Origin: an archaeon
GTDB taxonomy: Archaea; Thermoproteota; Thermoprotei_A; Marsarchaeales; Marsarchaeaceae
Assembly (NCBI GenBank): GCA_021817005.1
Contig: JAKAWJ010000001.1
Coordinates: 1 to 64,000, forward strand
Length of the DNA stretch: 64,000 nucleotides
Reading direction: 5' to 3'
Shown here piece by piece: positions 34,541 through 43,502 of the stretch. Position 1 is the stretch's first letter, and each line of letters opens with the position of its first letter. The notes beneath the pieces were generated by a model. The model was given only the letters and a program-made list of their open reading frames with translations. It did no database searches and was not told the origin of the DNA. Made by a program: the position numbers and the translations under genes.

Positions 34541-34753
34541 TCAGACTGCATCTGAACGGAAGAAATTCCTGATGCGATTGTCGAGCTTACCCGAAGACAC
34601 CGGGCAAACCATGAAGATATTTGCTTTAGTTTTCTTTAACTCTGTAAGGTTTTCCAGGACAACATTCACAGCGCCAGTAAGTAGCTGGTCGTCAGGATTT
34701 GCTACCGAATCGAAGTGTTTCAGGTATGCGACGCGTGGCTGCTGTGCCTCCAC
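34541..34753 (-). CDS. Possible 70-residue protein
   Basis: GTG start with a plausible protein composition (VAYLKHFDSVANPDDQLLTG, later ELKKTKANIFMVCPVSSGKL). It shares an AT-rich element near 34769 with a divergent short frame. No family was recognised; it may be a remnant. The rest of 34.95-35.25 kb shows nothing. Confidence 0.35.
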   Translation of the reverse strand: MEAQQPRVAYLKHFDSVANPDDQLLTGAVNVVLENLTELKKTKANIFMVCPVSSGKLDNRIRNFFRSDAV

Positions 34754-34793
34754 CTTACCAAACTACATTATCGCTGGCCCTGCAATCACTGTG

Positions 34794-34952
34794 ATGCGTA
34801 GCTTGGTCTCAGATCGTCTGTCTTCATTCTACAGGCAGCTTATTGAGATTCCAATCAAGGAGCTCGTTAAGGCAAGAGTAGGTGCCTTCTTGGGCGCTAG
34901 TTTTGCCGTTGCCAGGGTACGTCGCTTGCCTTATGAGAATTCGGGGCTGTGA
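34794..34952 (+). CDS. Possible 52-residue protein
   Basis: An ATG 25 bases after a CATTATCG element reads MRSLVSDRLSSFYRQLIEI and continues IPIKELVKARVGAFLGASF. It is divergent from the 34541-34753 frame. The helical composition and promoter spacing give mild support. Confidence 0.3.
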   Translation: MRSLVSDRLSSFYRQLIEIPIKELVKARVGAFLGASFAVARVRRLPYENSGL

Positions 34953-35246
34953 ACCAAAACCGTTCTATTTCGATCGAAACTTCGCGTGAAGGTAGCCATG
35001 CAGTCACAGCGATTAGATGGATGTGGTCAATTCTACTTGTTACCTAAGCTGGGTCTGCCCTCCCGTGTAGCGCAATCATTCATTGAGTTCAACTTTTGTG
35101 GCGCGACCCAGCTCAGGATTGATCTGGTCTTAAGCCAAACAGGCATGCAGATATGCCGAACCTTACCTATGGCATCTGGATGCAGGAAATAGCTGGGCTG
35201 ACTAAAGGTGATACAACGCATGCCCGGAATTTTCATACCTCCGATT

Positions 35247-35531
35247 TTAGGCGTCGAGCTCTCTATTCAGTAACCCATCTTTGATACCACGACCCAGGAC
35301 TTTCTCCAAGATTCCGACGAGCTTTCGGGCGGAGTCCGGTGTGAGCTCTACAGCTATCCTTGACTCGCCGCCATTCTGCTCGCTCACAAGGTCCATCGTC
35401 ACCGCATATTGAGAGCCTGTATGGTTGCCTGAGTCGAGCGTTGCGATCGCCCGTGCCAGTTTGAACCAGCCAAGTCCGCCCTCTGCTCCTCCAGTGATCT
35501 CAGAGGTTTCTATGATACCCGTGCACGACAT
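35247..35531 (-). CDS. Conserved small protein resembling DUF6295
   Basis: 94 residues: MSCTGIIETSEITGG, then GGLGWFKLARAIATLDS and ESRIAVELTPDSARKLVGIL. This order (CT-II, GWF, AVELTPESAR) matches what I recall of a small uncharacterised bacterial and archaeal family annotated as DUF6295. It lies nine bases after a dienelactone hydrolase gene, so is co-transcribed with it. Function unknown. Confidence 0.78.
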   Translation of the reverse strand: MSCTGIIETSEITGGAEGGLGWFKLARAIATLDSGNHTGSQYAVTMDLVSEQNGGESRIAVELTPDSARKLVGILEKVLGRGIKDGLLNRELDA

Positions 35532-35540
35532 GTTATCTCA

Positions 35541-36314
35541 CTAGTCAGAGGGAGTCGAAAGATGTTTTCCGAAGAAAGCAAAGACCTTCTGCCAGCCGTC
35601 GACAGCCTGCTCCTGTCTGTATGCGGCTCTGTCATAATAGAAGAACCCATGCCCGGCCTTCGGGTACATATGGAACTCGTAATTCTTTCCGAGCCTCTTC
35701 AGCTCTTGCTCATGTTCAGCTACCTGGGCCGGAGTGGGGGACTTGTCCTCTTCGCCAAAGAGCCCGAGTAGGGGACAGGAAAGGTCCTTTGTGTACTCTA
35801 TCGGCGCCACCGGAGTTTTTGGTGAGAGTTCTTCCTTGGACATCACCACGCGACCGCCCCACAGGTCGACAACGGCGTCCACGCCTTTCGCGCGACAGGC
35901 AACCAGATATGCGTGCCTTCCTCCAGAGCAGCTTCCAATTACGCCGACCTTCCCGTTGCTGTAAGGCAGGGATCTGAGATAATTGATCGCTCCCTGCACG
36001 TCTCCGATTACGTCCGAATCGGCCACGCCTCCGGCCGCCCGGACCTTGGCAGGCACAGCTTCGGGGACGTCATGACCAAATCTGTAGTAGAGGTTGGGGC
36101 AGATGGCGAGATAGCCATGGTATGCGAACTTGCGGGTAAACTCCTTATAGAGCTCATCCCAGCCAGGCGCATGATGGATGAGAACCACTGCCGGGAAGGG
36201 CCCGGCTCCGAGGGGCCTTGCAAAATACGCGTTGATGGTCTCTTCTCTGCAACCGTGAATTGAGACCGTTTCTGCCAGCATCCCTTCGTAAAGCTCTGTA
36301 GTGTACTGTCGCAT
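35541..36314 (-). CDS. Dienelactone hydrolase-family alpha/beta hydrolase
   Basis: 257 residues with the alpha/beta-hydrolase triad of the DLH family: nucleophilic Cys in VIGSCSGGRHAYL, Asp in FGEEDKSPTP and His in PKAGHGFFYYD. The oxyanion strand is VVLIHHAPGWDE. Cytoplasmic; it acts on esters or lactones of unknown identity. ATG start three bases after the predicted transcription start. First gene of a two-gene operon. Confidence 0.9.
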   Translation of the reverse strand: MRQYTTELYEGMLAETVSIHGCREETINAYFARPLGAGPFPAVVLIHHAPGWDELYKEFTRKFAYHGYLAICPNLYYRFGHDVPEAVPAKVRAAGGVADSDVIGDVQGAINYLRSLPYSNGKVGVIGSCSGGRHAYLVACRAKGVDAVVDLWGGRVVMSKEELSPKTPVAPIEYTKDLSCPLLGLFGEEDKSPTPAQVAEHEQELKRLGKNYEFHMYPKAGHGFFYYDRAAYRQEQAVDGWQKVFAFFGKHLSTPSD

Positions 36315-36339
36315 GCCAAGCTCTGAGCATGGGCCATGT

Positions 36340-36347
36340 TTAAAATT
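36340..36347 (-). promoter_or_regulatory. TATA box of the dienelactone hydrolase operon
   Basis: AATTTTAA on the minus strand, centred 29.5 bases from the ATG. No gene is supported in 36348-36800. Confidence 0.6.
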
Positions 36348-36828
36348 TAGCGCTACGGAGCTCTTCTGCGGAAGGACCCGCCTGCAGGCAGAATTACGCT
36401 AACGTTCGAACTGTCTGGCACTGGAAATTCCCATTTGCATTTGCCGAATTATGGCGACAATCCAGCGAGAACCTACCGACAAAAGAGCGAGAACGATCTA
36501 TTTACTTCCGCCGCCCTTAAACAGCCGATACCATATTTGCTGTTAGAGCGACTTTTTTCCCTGTGTAAATAGGGGCTACCGCTGGAGCTTCGAGCTCTGG
36601 GTCGATTTAAAACACCGTCAGGTGGACTCGACAGGTCGGAGCCCAGAGCGGGCGCTCGGTTCAACATGGTTAGCTCGTATGGCTTAGCTCGCTGTCACAG
36701 CTCACTGTCACAACCCTATCTGATGGGCTGGGATACCCGCGCTTGCGGAGACCGTCTGTTTTTTGCGGCTCTTTTTGCAGTTTACCGTGGCATAGCGAGA
36801 GTTGTTCTCGGGCACTCCTCTCGAAGCA

Positions 36829-37005
36829 ATGAGCGCACTCTGTAGGAGGAACGGAGCGAAGCAAATTTCGGCACCATCTTCCCGACTGCGTCCGGTAGCC
36901 CGCGCTCTCTCAGCATTGGTCTTTGTGTTGCTCACAGTACTTGGCAACTACTTGATAAGTGAGCTCGCTACTTATGCTTCCATACGGTGGTCAGGTATGG
37001 CTTGA
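36829..37005 (+). CDS. Small single-helix membrane protein
   Basis: 58 residues from ATG 36829 (a TTG at 36802 is possible). A basic N-terminus, SSRLRPVARALSALVFVLLT, leads into one helix. Its TGA shares bases with the TTG of the next membrane protein (TTGA), the same coupling arrangement as at 12473, which supports it being real. Confidence 0.5.
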   Translation: MSALCRRNGAKQISAPSSRLRPVARALSALVFVLLTVLGNYLISELATYASIRWSGMA

Positions 37006-37814
37006 CAACTGACTCTCAGCGAAGCACGTTGAAATGTTTTGGTGAAGGCTTCAGTCTGGGTAGGCAGCTCTATTATCTCGCAGCCCTGCCCTTCCTGCTA
37101 GACCTGCTCACTCTGGCGCCTCGATATATAGCGATCTATGCGCCGGGTTACTCCAGATTCGGCCTTTCGTTTTCATTTCCTGTGGCTTTTCCTTCGCTTG
37201 CGAATTTTTATTCCTTCCCTGGAGCCCCGTCGACTGCATTCGCATCGTATCCATTTTCCGCACTGGGAGCCGGGGATCGCTTGGTGTCGGCCACTTTCGG
37301 CATTCTGCTCTTTCTTATAGTATACACCGCTGTAGTCGCGTTTCTTTCGGGAGGATTCCTTGGGAGACTCAGTAATCCAGTTTCTGGCGTCGACCTGGCG
37401 TTCACATCCCTAGGGCGCAGATACTTCGCGAGGCTCTACATTTACGCGCTGGCCTGGGAGCTACTGAGCCTGGGTCTAACACTTATACCCTTATCAGGAT
37501 TTTTGATTGTCTATCTCGGGATTTTGTTTTTCCTGGACTATCTTTTGTTTCTGACGCCCTTTGTCGTTGTAATGTATAACGAAAGCCTGCTAAAGGCCCT
37601 CCGCCGGAGCGTGGGCGTTTCGACTCTTTTGGCATCGAGCACAGTGGCATACGTTCTCGTTTACGCAGTTGCTACACTCTTGATTTCTATTCCAGTATAT
37701 TTCGTTCTGAATCTGGGCGTGGCCGGATTCGTACTGGGTGTCGCGATTACTTCGTATGTCGGGACTTGCCTTGTAGCGTCAACTGTAGTCTACTGCAGGG
37801 AAGTAGTTCACTGA
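37002..37814 (+). CDS. Polytopic membrane protein
   Basis: 270 residues from the TTG at 37002 (a GTG at 36987 is possible). Six helices are arranged around a long loop rich in Phe, Ser and Pro (about 40-80). The layout recalls DUF4013-type archaeal proteins, including VVVMYNESLLKALRRSVGV between the fourth and fifth helices, but I am not certain. The following gap (37815-38075) holds no gene. Confidence 0.78.
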   Translation: MTTDSQRSTLKCFGEGFSLGRQLYYLAALPFLLDLLTLAPRYIAIYAPGYSRFGLSFSFPVAFPSLANFYSFPGAPSTAFASYPFSALGAGDRLVSATFGILLFLIVYTAVVAFLSGGFLGRLSNPVSGVDLAFTSLGRRYFARLYIYALAWELLSLGLTLIPLSGFLIVYLGILFFLDYLLFLTPFVVVMYNESLLKALRRSVGVSTLLASSTVAYVLVYAVATLLISIPVYFVLNLGVAGFVLGVAITSYVGTCLVASTVVYCREVVH

Positions 37815-38075
37815 CAAAAATAAAGACGCGTGGCAACTTCTTGGCTAGCGCGAGGTAATTTGGCACCAGCTTTCTCCCGATTGAATCCATCCTATGTATT
37901 CCAGAGCGTCCGCCAAAGTTTCCATCGGCTAGGGTTTCATGAGAATGGCAACGAAAGACTCGCACTTATGCAGGATCGGGAAATTGATCCTTTGGCTAGC
38001 TTCGGGCGTGCACAGAATGGACCATAGCATGTTCGGGATAATCCCAGCTATTTTCGCAAAGGGAAGAAAGCGCCT

Positions 38076-38618
38076 TCAATAATTCTGGCCATGCCTTTCT
38101 ACGATTTCTCTGATTACGTTCAGATTGTGCGCCGTCGCCTTGACCTTCAGGAGAGACTCCAGGAAAGGGTTTGGAAGACCGCCTTCGCCTCCGCCGTGAG
38201 TTATACTGAACACTTCAGAGCCATGGTGAGAGACGATTTCAGCGCTAGATTTCGGGATCATAGCCGGAAGAGCGATAGGAAGCCGAGTAAGCGGATTTGG
38301 CAAGAGTGTTACAAGATAGGAGGCTTCTCGGGTTTCACCACGTTTTGTTGGCGCACTCCTCATTATTTCCTTTAGATCCGATAGTTTTCGAATAAGGACG
38401 GCCACATCGTAGCCAAGAGCCTCCCTAAGGCCATTTTCCAGCTTGAGCCTGGCGGTATCCCGACTGATTCTACCAGACTCGAAGACTATATTGCCACTCT
38501 GCCTGAACGCTCTTGCGCCCTTGAAACCCAGTTTCCTGAATACTCTTTCGAGCTCTTCGTTCTTTGCGGCGTGTCCACCGACGTTGATTCCTCTCAGAAA
38601 TGCGACAAGAGTGGCCAT
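38076..38618 (-). CDS. DUF1697 family protein
   Basis: 180 residues: MATLVAFLRGINVGGH at the N-terminus, RKLGFKGARAFRQSGNIVFE in the middle and HNLNVIREIVE near the end. All are hallmarks of DUF1697, an uncharacterised cytoplasmic family. A second ATG precedes at 38621. TATA box at 38645-38652. Confidence 0.9.
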   Translation of the reverse strand: MATLVAFLRGINVGGHAAKNEELERVFRKLGFKGARAFRQSGNIVFESGRISRDTARLKLENGLREALGYDVAVLIRKLSDLKEIMRSAPTKRGETREASYLVTLLPNPLTRLPIALPAMIPKSSAEIVSHHGSEVFSITHGGGEGGLPNPFLESLLKVKATAHNLNVIREIVERHGQNY

Positions 38619-38644
38619 CAAAATAGTCTCGTGGGCACAGGGGT

Positions 38645-38652
38645 GGTATAAT
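38645..38652 (-). promoter_or_regulatory. TATA box of the DUF1697 gene
   Basis: ATTATACC on the minus strand. The predicted start site (about 38622) is at the first ATG. Confidence 0.65.
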
Positions 38653-38688
38653 GCTTTGTAGCCATCCCGTGTAATTCATGCAAGTGGT

Positions 38689-39885
38689 CTAGGCTGGTTT
38701 AGCAACTGGCTCCTTGCGCACTGAATCGAGCGCCTGTTCAAAATCTTCAACAAGGTCTTCAGTCGCTTCTATTCCCACGGAGAATCTGATGAGTCCATCC
38801 GTGATACCAAGCTTGAGCCTGTCTTCTCGTGACATGCCGGCATGCGACGTCTTTGCTGGAATCGTAATCAGACTCTCCACCCCTCCAAGGCTTGGCGCCA
38901 CAACGGGAATGCCCACACGCCTCAGAAAAGATTCAGCAGCCTTCTTTCCTCCGTGTAGCTCGAAACTGAGCATGCCTCCATACCCATCAAAGAGTTCGGT
39001 CGCCCGTTTGTGCTGGGGGTGGGTGCTGAGACCCGGATAGTTTACTTTCGAGATTTCATGACGAGAAGCTAGATACTTTGCAAGCTTTAACGCGCTCGCG
39101 TTCTGAAATTTCACGCGGACGTCAAGTGTTTTCATGCCTCGGTGAAGGAGGAAACAGGCATGTGGGTCGAGCGAGCCTCCCAGATGGTCAAGAAGGCGCT
39201 TCACCCTGCCCACAAGCTCGGAGCTTCCGATTACAGCGCCCGCAACAATGTCGGAGTGGCCGTTGAGATACTTTGTTGCGCTGTGAAGTGAAAGGTCGAA
39301 GCCATGTTCTAGGGGTCTGAAGTTGACCGGGCTTGCGAACGTGTTGTCGATCATCGACACAAGTCCGTGCTTCTTTGCAAAGCGGACCACCGCTTTGTGG
39401 TCCGCCACCTCAAGTAGCGGGTTTGTCATGGTCTCCACATATATGGCCTTTGTATTCGCTCGTAACTTCTCCTCCCATGACCCCGGGCTGTTGCCGTCTA
39501 TGAAGTCGTAAGTTATGCCGAACTGTCCGAGGTTTTTTGTGACAAAGTCGTGAGTACCTCCGTAAAGACAGTTCTGAATAAGGAGATGGTCTCCCTTCGA
39601 GAGGACTGCCAGTACTGTGGTCGAGATTGCGGCCATACCGCTCGCCATAACTAGGGCATCTTCGCCGCCTTCGATAACCGCCAGCTTCTCGTGTAGCGCA
39701 ATATGGTTTGGAGTATTGTTCAGCCGAATGTAGCGAATGTCGTGATAATCCTCGCCCCCTAATGTCTCGAACATCGCAGACTGAAAAATCGGCATGCTCA
39801 CTGAGCCTAGAACACGCGGAAGGGGCTCACCTGCGTGGACTGCATTTGTTCCGAGGTGCTTGAACCATCTGAGCTTCTTTGCCAC
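38689..39885 (-). CDS. Cys/Met-metabolism PLP enzyme (cystathionine gamma-synthase/lyase type)
   Basis: 398 residues, fold type I. The PLP-binding Lys is in SLHSATKYLNGHSD. The N-terminal TNAVHAGEPLP and the phosphate-binding MASGMAAISTTVLA fit the family, and the Tyr of YGGTHD is also present. The C-terminal SLGGVESLITIPA fits the substrate-binding end of gamma-lyases and synthases. Whether it is a gamma-synthase, gamma-lyase or beta-lyase cannot be read from sequence alone. It lies near a D-amino-acid-type PLP enzyme. Confidence 0.92.
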   Translation of the reverse strand: MAKKLRWFKHLGTNAVHAGEPLPRVLGSVSMPIFQSAMFETLGGEDYHDIRYIRLNNTPNHIALHEKLAVIEGGEDALVMASGMAAISTTVLAVLSKGDHLLIQNCLYGGTHDFVTKNLGQFGITYDFIDGNSPGSWEEKLRANTKAIYVETMTNPLLEVADHKAVVRFAKKHGLVSMIDNTFASPVNFRPLEHGFDLSLHSATKYLNGHSDIVAGAVIGSSELVGRVKRLLDHLGGSLDPHACFLLHRGMKTLDVRVKFQNASALKLAKYLASRHEISKVNYPGLSTHPQHKRATELFDGYGGMLSFELHGGKKAAESFLRRVGIPVVAPSLGGVESLITIPAKTSHAGMSREDRLKLGITDGLIRFSVGIEATEDLVEDFEQALDSVRKEPVAKPA

Positions 39886-39916
39886 GGGAGTTCCAGAGTC
39901 CCCTGACCCGCAGGAG

Positions 39917-39924
39917 CCTTAAGG
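39917..39924 (-). promoter_or_regulatory. TATA-like box of the PLP enzyme gene
   Basis: CCTTAAGG, palindromic, centred 35 bases from the ATG, so predicting a nine-base leader. 39925-40194 holds no gene. Confidence 0.4.
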
Positions 39925-40194
39925 CTTGTCGAATGTTGCCTTGCCTATTGAGAGCTTCGTCCCTGCGAGGCTGTCGAGAGGATTAAGCAGCTTCGCGCCG
40001 TTGGGAGCAGAGCGCTAGGCGGAGGCGCTCTATTCTTCGCTTGCTTTCGCAGGTTGTCTCGTGGCGTCGGGGCACACTGAGACTGAACCACGACTGGATT
40101 GCTGTATTACCGCGTCAAACGGGCTCCACGCGCAGGATAAGCCTGTGCCGCTATTCGTCGCCCTGGAATGATTGCCGCAGCGCTCGCGTGCCGA

Positions 40195-41274
40195 TCACTG
40201 CATCTTTCCACGTGCGACCACTGAGAATTTTCTCTCCACCTTCCCATTCCTTACACCGAACAATTCGTCAAACTGGTTCACGGCAGTGCAGCAGTGAGCC
40301 GGCACGAACCGAATCACGTCGCCAACTGCCACATCCTTCCCGTTTCCGGTCAGGCGCAGCCACCCATGCTCTTCCGAAAAGTGATCCATAACTATTCCAC
40401 TCTGCTCGAACGCCACGGGATATAACCCCACATCAAAATTGAAAGCTTTTGAGCCTGCATCTACGACTGCCCTCGCTCTCGCGGGTTTGCTCATCACAGT
40501 TCCAGCTACCGTCAGGGCAAGGTCATCCCATGTGGCAACTCCCCTTTTTACGAGCACATGATCGTTGAAAATGTACATCCCGGGCTGCACCTCCGTGACG
40601 TCAGGGTGCTTCGCATTAAACTGCGTGCTAACAGAGGAGCCAACGCTTACAACGTCAACTTTGATTCCTTTATTCTCAACACCTTTCTTCGCCTCCACAA
40701 TTTCGTCCATTGCGGCTTTCGAGAGCCGCATTTGCTCCTTTTTCGTCCGCGCTTGGTTCACATTTCCCTCGTAGCCCATCAGACCTCTGAACACCAGGTT
40801 TTCGCGTCGAGCGATTTCAGTTGCCAAGGCTGGAGCGCTCGTCGAGCGCACGCCACAGCGGTGCATGCCAGTGTCCACGTCGACATATACATCGATCTCC
40901 CGGCCTGCGTCCCTGAAGACCTGGCTCATTAACTGAATCGCTTCCAAGCTGTCCGCTGCGATACCGAGCCGTACGCTCGGCGGGATTCGGGCAAGCCGTT
41001 CAAGCTTTGGACGTGTCACAACTTCGTTCGTAAGAAAAATATCGTTCAATCCGTTCGCTGCGAAAATTTCGACTTCGCTCACCTTCTGCAGGCATATGCC
41101 TTTCGAGCCCTCCTTGAGCTGCAGTTTGGATATCTCTGGCACCTTGTGCGTCTTTGCGTGCGCTCTGAGCGACACGCCGCACTCTTTCACGAACGCTGCC
41201 ATTCTTCTGATATTGCGCTCCATTCTATCCAGGTCTACAATCAGGCTTGGAGTGTCCAGTTCGTCAATTTTCAT
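40195..41274 (-). CDS. D-threonine aldolase/D-serine dehydratase-type PLP enzyme
   Basis: 359 residues, fold type III (alanine racemase-like barrel) plus a C-terminal domain. The PLP Lys is in RAHAKTHKVPEI. The metal-binding H-x-C of the DSD1/D-threonine aldolase group is in FVPAHCCTAVN, and DVYVDVDTGMHRCGV and TEVQPGMYIFND are also family motifs. It breaks down D-amino acids such as D-threonine or D-serine. Its ATG is four bases after the predicted transcription start, and the upstream ParB-like gene ends inside this promoter. Confidence 0.9.
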   Translation of the reverse strand: MKIDELDTPSLIVDLDRMERNIRRMAAFVKECGVSLRAHAKTHKVPEISKLQLKEGSKGICLQKVSEVEIFAANGLNDIFLTNEVVTRPKLERLARIPPSVRLGIAADSLEAIQLMSQVFRDAGREIDVYVDVDTGMHRCGVRSTSAPALATEIARRENLVFRGLMGYEGNVNQARTKKEQMRLSKAAMDEIVEAKKGVENKGIKVDVVSVGSSVSTQFNAKHPDVTEVQPGMYIFNDHVLVKRGVATWDDLALTVAGTVMSKPARARAVVDAGSKAFNFDVGLYPVAFEQSGIVMDHFSEEHGWLRLTGNGKDVAVGDVIRFVPAHCCTAVNQFDELFGVRNGKVERKFSVVARGKMQ

Positions 41275-41300
41275 GGCATCCTGCGGTTAACGGCTGCCGT

Positions 41301-41308
41301 GTTAATCT
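41301..41308 (-). promoter_or_regulatory. TATA box of the D-threonine aldolase-like gene
   Basis: AGATTAAC on the minus strand, centred 30.5 bases from the ATG and overlapping the stop of the upstream gene. Confidence 0.55.
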
Positions 41309-41712
41309 TTGCGAATCAGCCATCCTGAGTACACGAAAACTCTTTTTGCTCGCAACCTGAGTAGCGCGTGATATCGACAGTGACCATCCTTGAGTGTCCT
41401 ATCTTCGTTCCCAATTACGAGCGGCGGGATAACCGTTTGCTCTGCCCTGAGCGCACCGACGAGCCGCTTCGTGCGGCTCTTGAGCTCCTCCCTGAAGACG
41501 TAGCCCGTCGCGGGTATAGTGAGCTCCATTATTCTCGGGTCAGGATGTATTTCGTGAAGACCAACTGTGCGAAGGCTCCACTTCCTTGATGGAAGGGAAT
41601 TGAGCCATGCGTCTTCTTCGGGATCGCGTCCTTCAAAGAGCGCATCCCTCATCCACTCCTCTCGCAGAACCCTATTGACGTATTTCGCAATCTGGGCGGG
41701 CTGCGGGAGCAC
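41302..41712 (-). CDS. ParB-like domain protein, N-terminus uncertain
   Basis: 136 residues from the GTG at 41712. The segment TVIPPLVIGNEDRTLKDGHC with RYHALLRL matches the ParB/sulfiredoxin-like nucleotide-binding core (DGHxRxxA). The frame is open ~50 codons further upstream and there encodes a cysteine-rich stretch, VCAPRSCIARIFPGEEHKNL, that looks genuine, but no ATG, GTG or TTG is available. A TATA-like element near 41869 would place the transcript start near 41843, ahead of that stretch. The real protein may be ~175 residues with a metal-binding N-terminus. Confidence 0.7.
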   Translation of the reverse strand: MLPQPAQIAKYVNRVLREEWMRDALFEGRDPEEDAWLNSLPSRKWSLRTVGLHEIHPDPRIMELTIPATGYVFREELKSRTKRLVGALRAEQTVIPPLVIGNEDRTLKDGHCRYHALLRLRAKRVFVYSGWLIRKD

Positions 41713-41901
41713 CCAGTAATTGACGCCGTCTAGCTTGCTTATGGGAACTTTGGTCTGGTACTCTGTTCTGCAGAGGTTCTTGTGCTCTTCCCCGGGAAAA
41801 ATCCGGGCGATACACGAGCGAGGGGCGCATACCCAAGGAAGGTGAGCCTCCGGAAGCCTGGCTATAATTAAAAATTTTCCGGAGGTACTTGATTCTTTAG
41901 C

Positions 41902-42279
41902 TTAGTGCCGCGCGAGCTGGACTATTCCCTGAATCACTGAGGTAGCAGCAGAAGCTTCCAAAAATATCAGCATTAGCTCTAAACCTATCGCCGCTTCCAG
42001 TGGGTAGCCATGGTATGTCACTGAGATTGACAAATTTCCACCTCCCAGCAATCTGTAGAAGTATAGCCCCGCAAGCGCTCCGTGGGCAATCGTGAAAAAG
42101 CCAGCGTAACGGGTGCCAGCAGCCACTGCACCGATAGCAGTGGTCACCGCAATTGTAAGCACAATAATCGCCGCTGAGCCTCCGCTTAAGTTCGAGATTA
42201 TACCCGAGGCGTTTACTCCCTGCCGGAGGAGATATGGTTCAACTATTCGCGGCAGTATCAGCAGGAACAATACAATCAA
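41902..42279 (-). CDS. Small three-helix membrane protein
   Basis: 125 residues from a TTG at 42279. Helices lie near 1-10, 36-60 and 95-115. The frame continues upstream (NRRKLIQGIVEGG) without a standard start codon, so the first helix may be longer. No family was recognised. 42280-42476 holds no further gene. Confidence 0.65.
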   Translation of the reverse strand: MIVLFLLILPRIVEPYLLRQGVNASGIISNLSGGSAAIIVLTIAVTTAIGAVAAGTRYAGFFTIAHGALAGLYFYRLLGGGNLSISVTYHGYPLEAAIGLELMLIFLEASAATSVIQGIVQLARH

Positions 42280-42476
42280 CCCTCCCTCGACGATTCCCTG
42301 AATCAGTTTCCTCCGGTTCAGCTTTAATTTCAGACTATCCCACCCTGTGCTATCGAATTCCTCTGAGCGGCAAACGTTGCCAGATGGCGGGCATCTTTCG
42401 GAACATCCGCGGGGTTCTTGGTCACTCGAACTGCTTTAAAGCTCCGGATCGGTGATCTGTTCTCTGGCAGCTTCGG

Positions 42477-42896
42477 TCACGCCTGGGATTCCTGAATTAT
42501 TTGCATTGGGAGTACTCCTCCGACGTTCATTGACGCGCTCACTCTCAGCGTTAGATTGGCTGGGCTATTTAGAACACCTGCTTGGCTAGTGGGTGAGACC
42601 GTGACGTTGAACAGAACGCTTTGGCCGGGTGCCACTACCATAGTTACCGAGCTTCCCGTTCCCAGGAGCTCGCCAGTCGAAGAAAGCACGGAAAGGTTCA
42701 CTTGGAAGTCCCTGACCGGGAGGAAGCCACCGTTTGTAGCTTCAAGGGGAATGACCACCCTTTGGCCCGCAGTTATGCTCGCTCCGGTTTGGCTAATTTT
42801 GAACGAAGCCACAGAGATCGCGGGAACTAGCAACGCGCCGAAACCCGCGAGCAGAAGTATCAGGGAGCATATTCCCAGCAAACTAGACGGCCGCAC
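42477..42896 (-). CDS. Secreted or membrane-anchored small protein with Ig-like fold
   Basis: 139 residues: a signal anchor (about 7-27, LGICSLILLLAGFGALLVP) and a ~105-residue external domain with alternating strands (RVVIPLEATNGG, QVNLSVLSS, SVLFNVTVSP, LTLRVSAS) and several N-glycosylation sequons. It is similar in layout to CARDB or Ig-like surface modules. Starts with GTG. Confidence 0.75.
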   Translation of the reverse strand: MRPSSLLGICSLILLLAGFGALLVPAISVASFKISQTGASITAGQRVVIPLEATNGGFLPVRDFQVNLSVLSSTGELLGTGSSVTMVVAPGQSVLFNVTVSPTSQAGVLNSPANLTLRVSASMNVGGVLPMQIIQESQA

Positions 42897-43037
42897 TCAG
42901 CAGAGCCTCCAACCCTGTCTTATCCCCCCGGGCCCTAGCGAAAAGCTCGTGGATTGTGTAGTTCTACGAGTTCACTTCTACCAAGGCGCATTAGGCGAGC
43001 AGAGCAGACAGGCTCTTCCTCGCCATCCCACGGCAAA

Positions 43038-43472
43038 CTATTCAGCCAGTTTGCCGGCTTCGCGAAGCCTGCGGGCGAGCTCGCGCATCACCGCAAGCGA
43101 AGCGTCTGGGTTGGTCTTGAGAAACGCCCTGAATTCCCAGCTTGTCATGAGTAGACAGCGGGTATCTTCGAGTGCGGTCACGTCCGCCGATCTTGGCTGG
43201 TCGTCAAGGAGTGTCAGTTCTCCGAAGAACTGGCCACTACCCAGTTTGGCAAGAGATTTGCCGCCTTTATTTACGTCTACATGGCCATCCAGAATAAGGT
43301 AGAAGCCAACTCCGCTTTCTCCCTCGCGGACGATCCTCTCTCCCGCCCGGAAAGTTCTTTCCTTAGAATTTTTTGCGAGCGACTCCAGTTGCTTCTTAGT
43401 AAGACCGGAAAATACTGATGCTCGCTGCAGAGACTCTACAATTTTGTCGGGGTCTACAGGCTTCGATGCCAA
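43038..43472 (-). CDS. Stand-alone cyclic nucleotide-binding domain protein
   Basis: 144 residues making one CNB domain: beta-roll GERIVREGESGVGFYLILDG and the phosphate-binding cassette FFGELTLLDDQPRSADVTA with its Arg and Glu, then a C-terminal helix (PDASLAVMRELARRLREAG). There is no DNA-binding domain, kinase or channel attached. It follows a polytopic membrane protein gene by 30 bases on the same strand, so may act with it. Cyclic-nucleotide signalling is poorly documented in archaea. Confidence 0.9.
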   Translation of the reverse strand: MASKPVDPDKIVESLQRASVFSGLTKKQLESLAKNSKERTFRAGERIVREGESGVGFYLILDGHVDVNKGGKSLAKLGSGQFFGELTLLDDQPRSADVTALEDTRCLLMTSWEFRAFLKTNPDASLAVMRELARRLREAGKLAE

Positions 43473-43502
43473 GGTTACTTCGAAAGATGTGAAATCAGGG
43501 TT

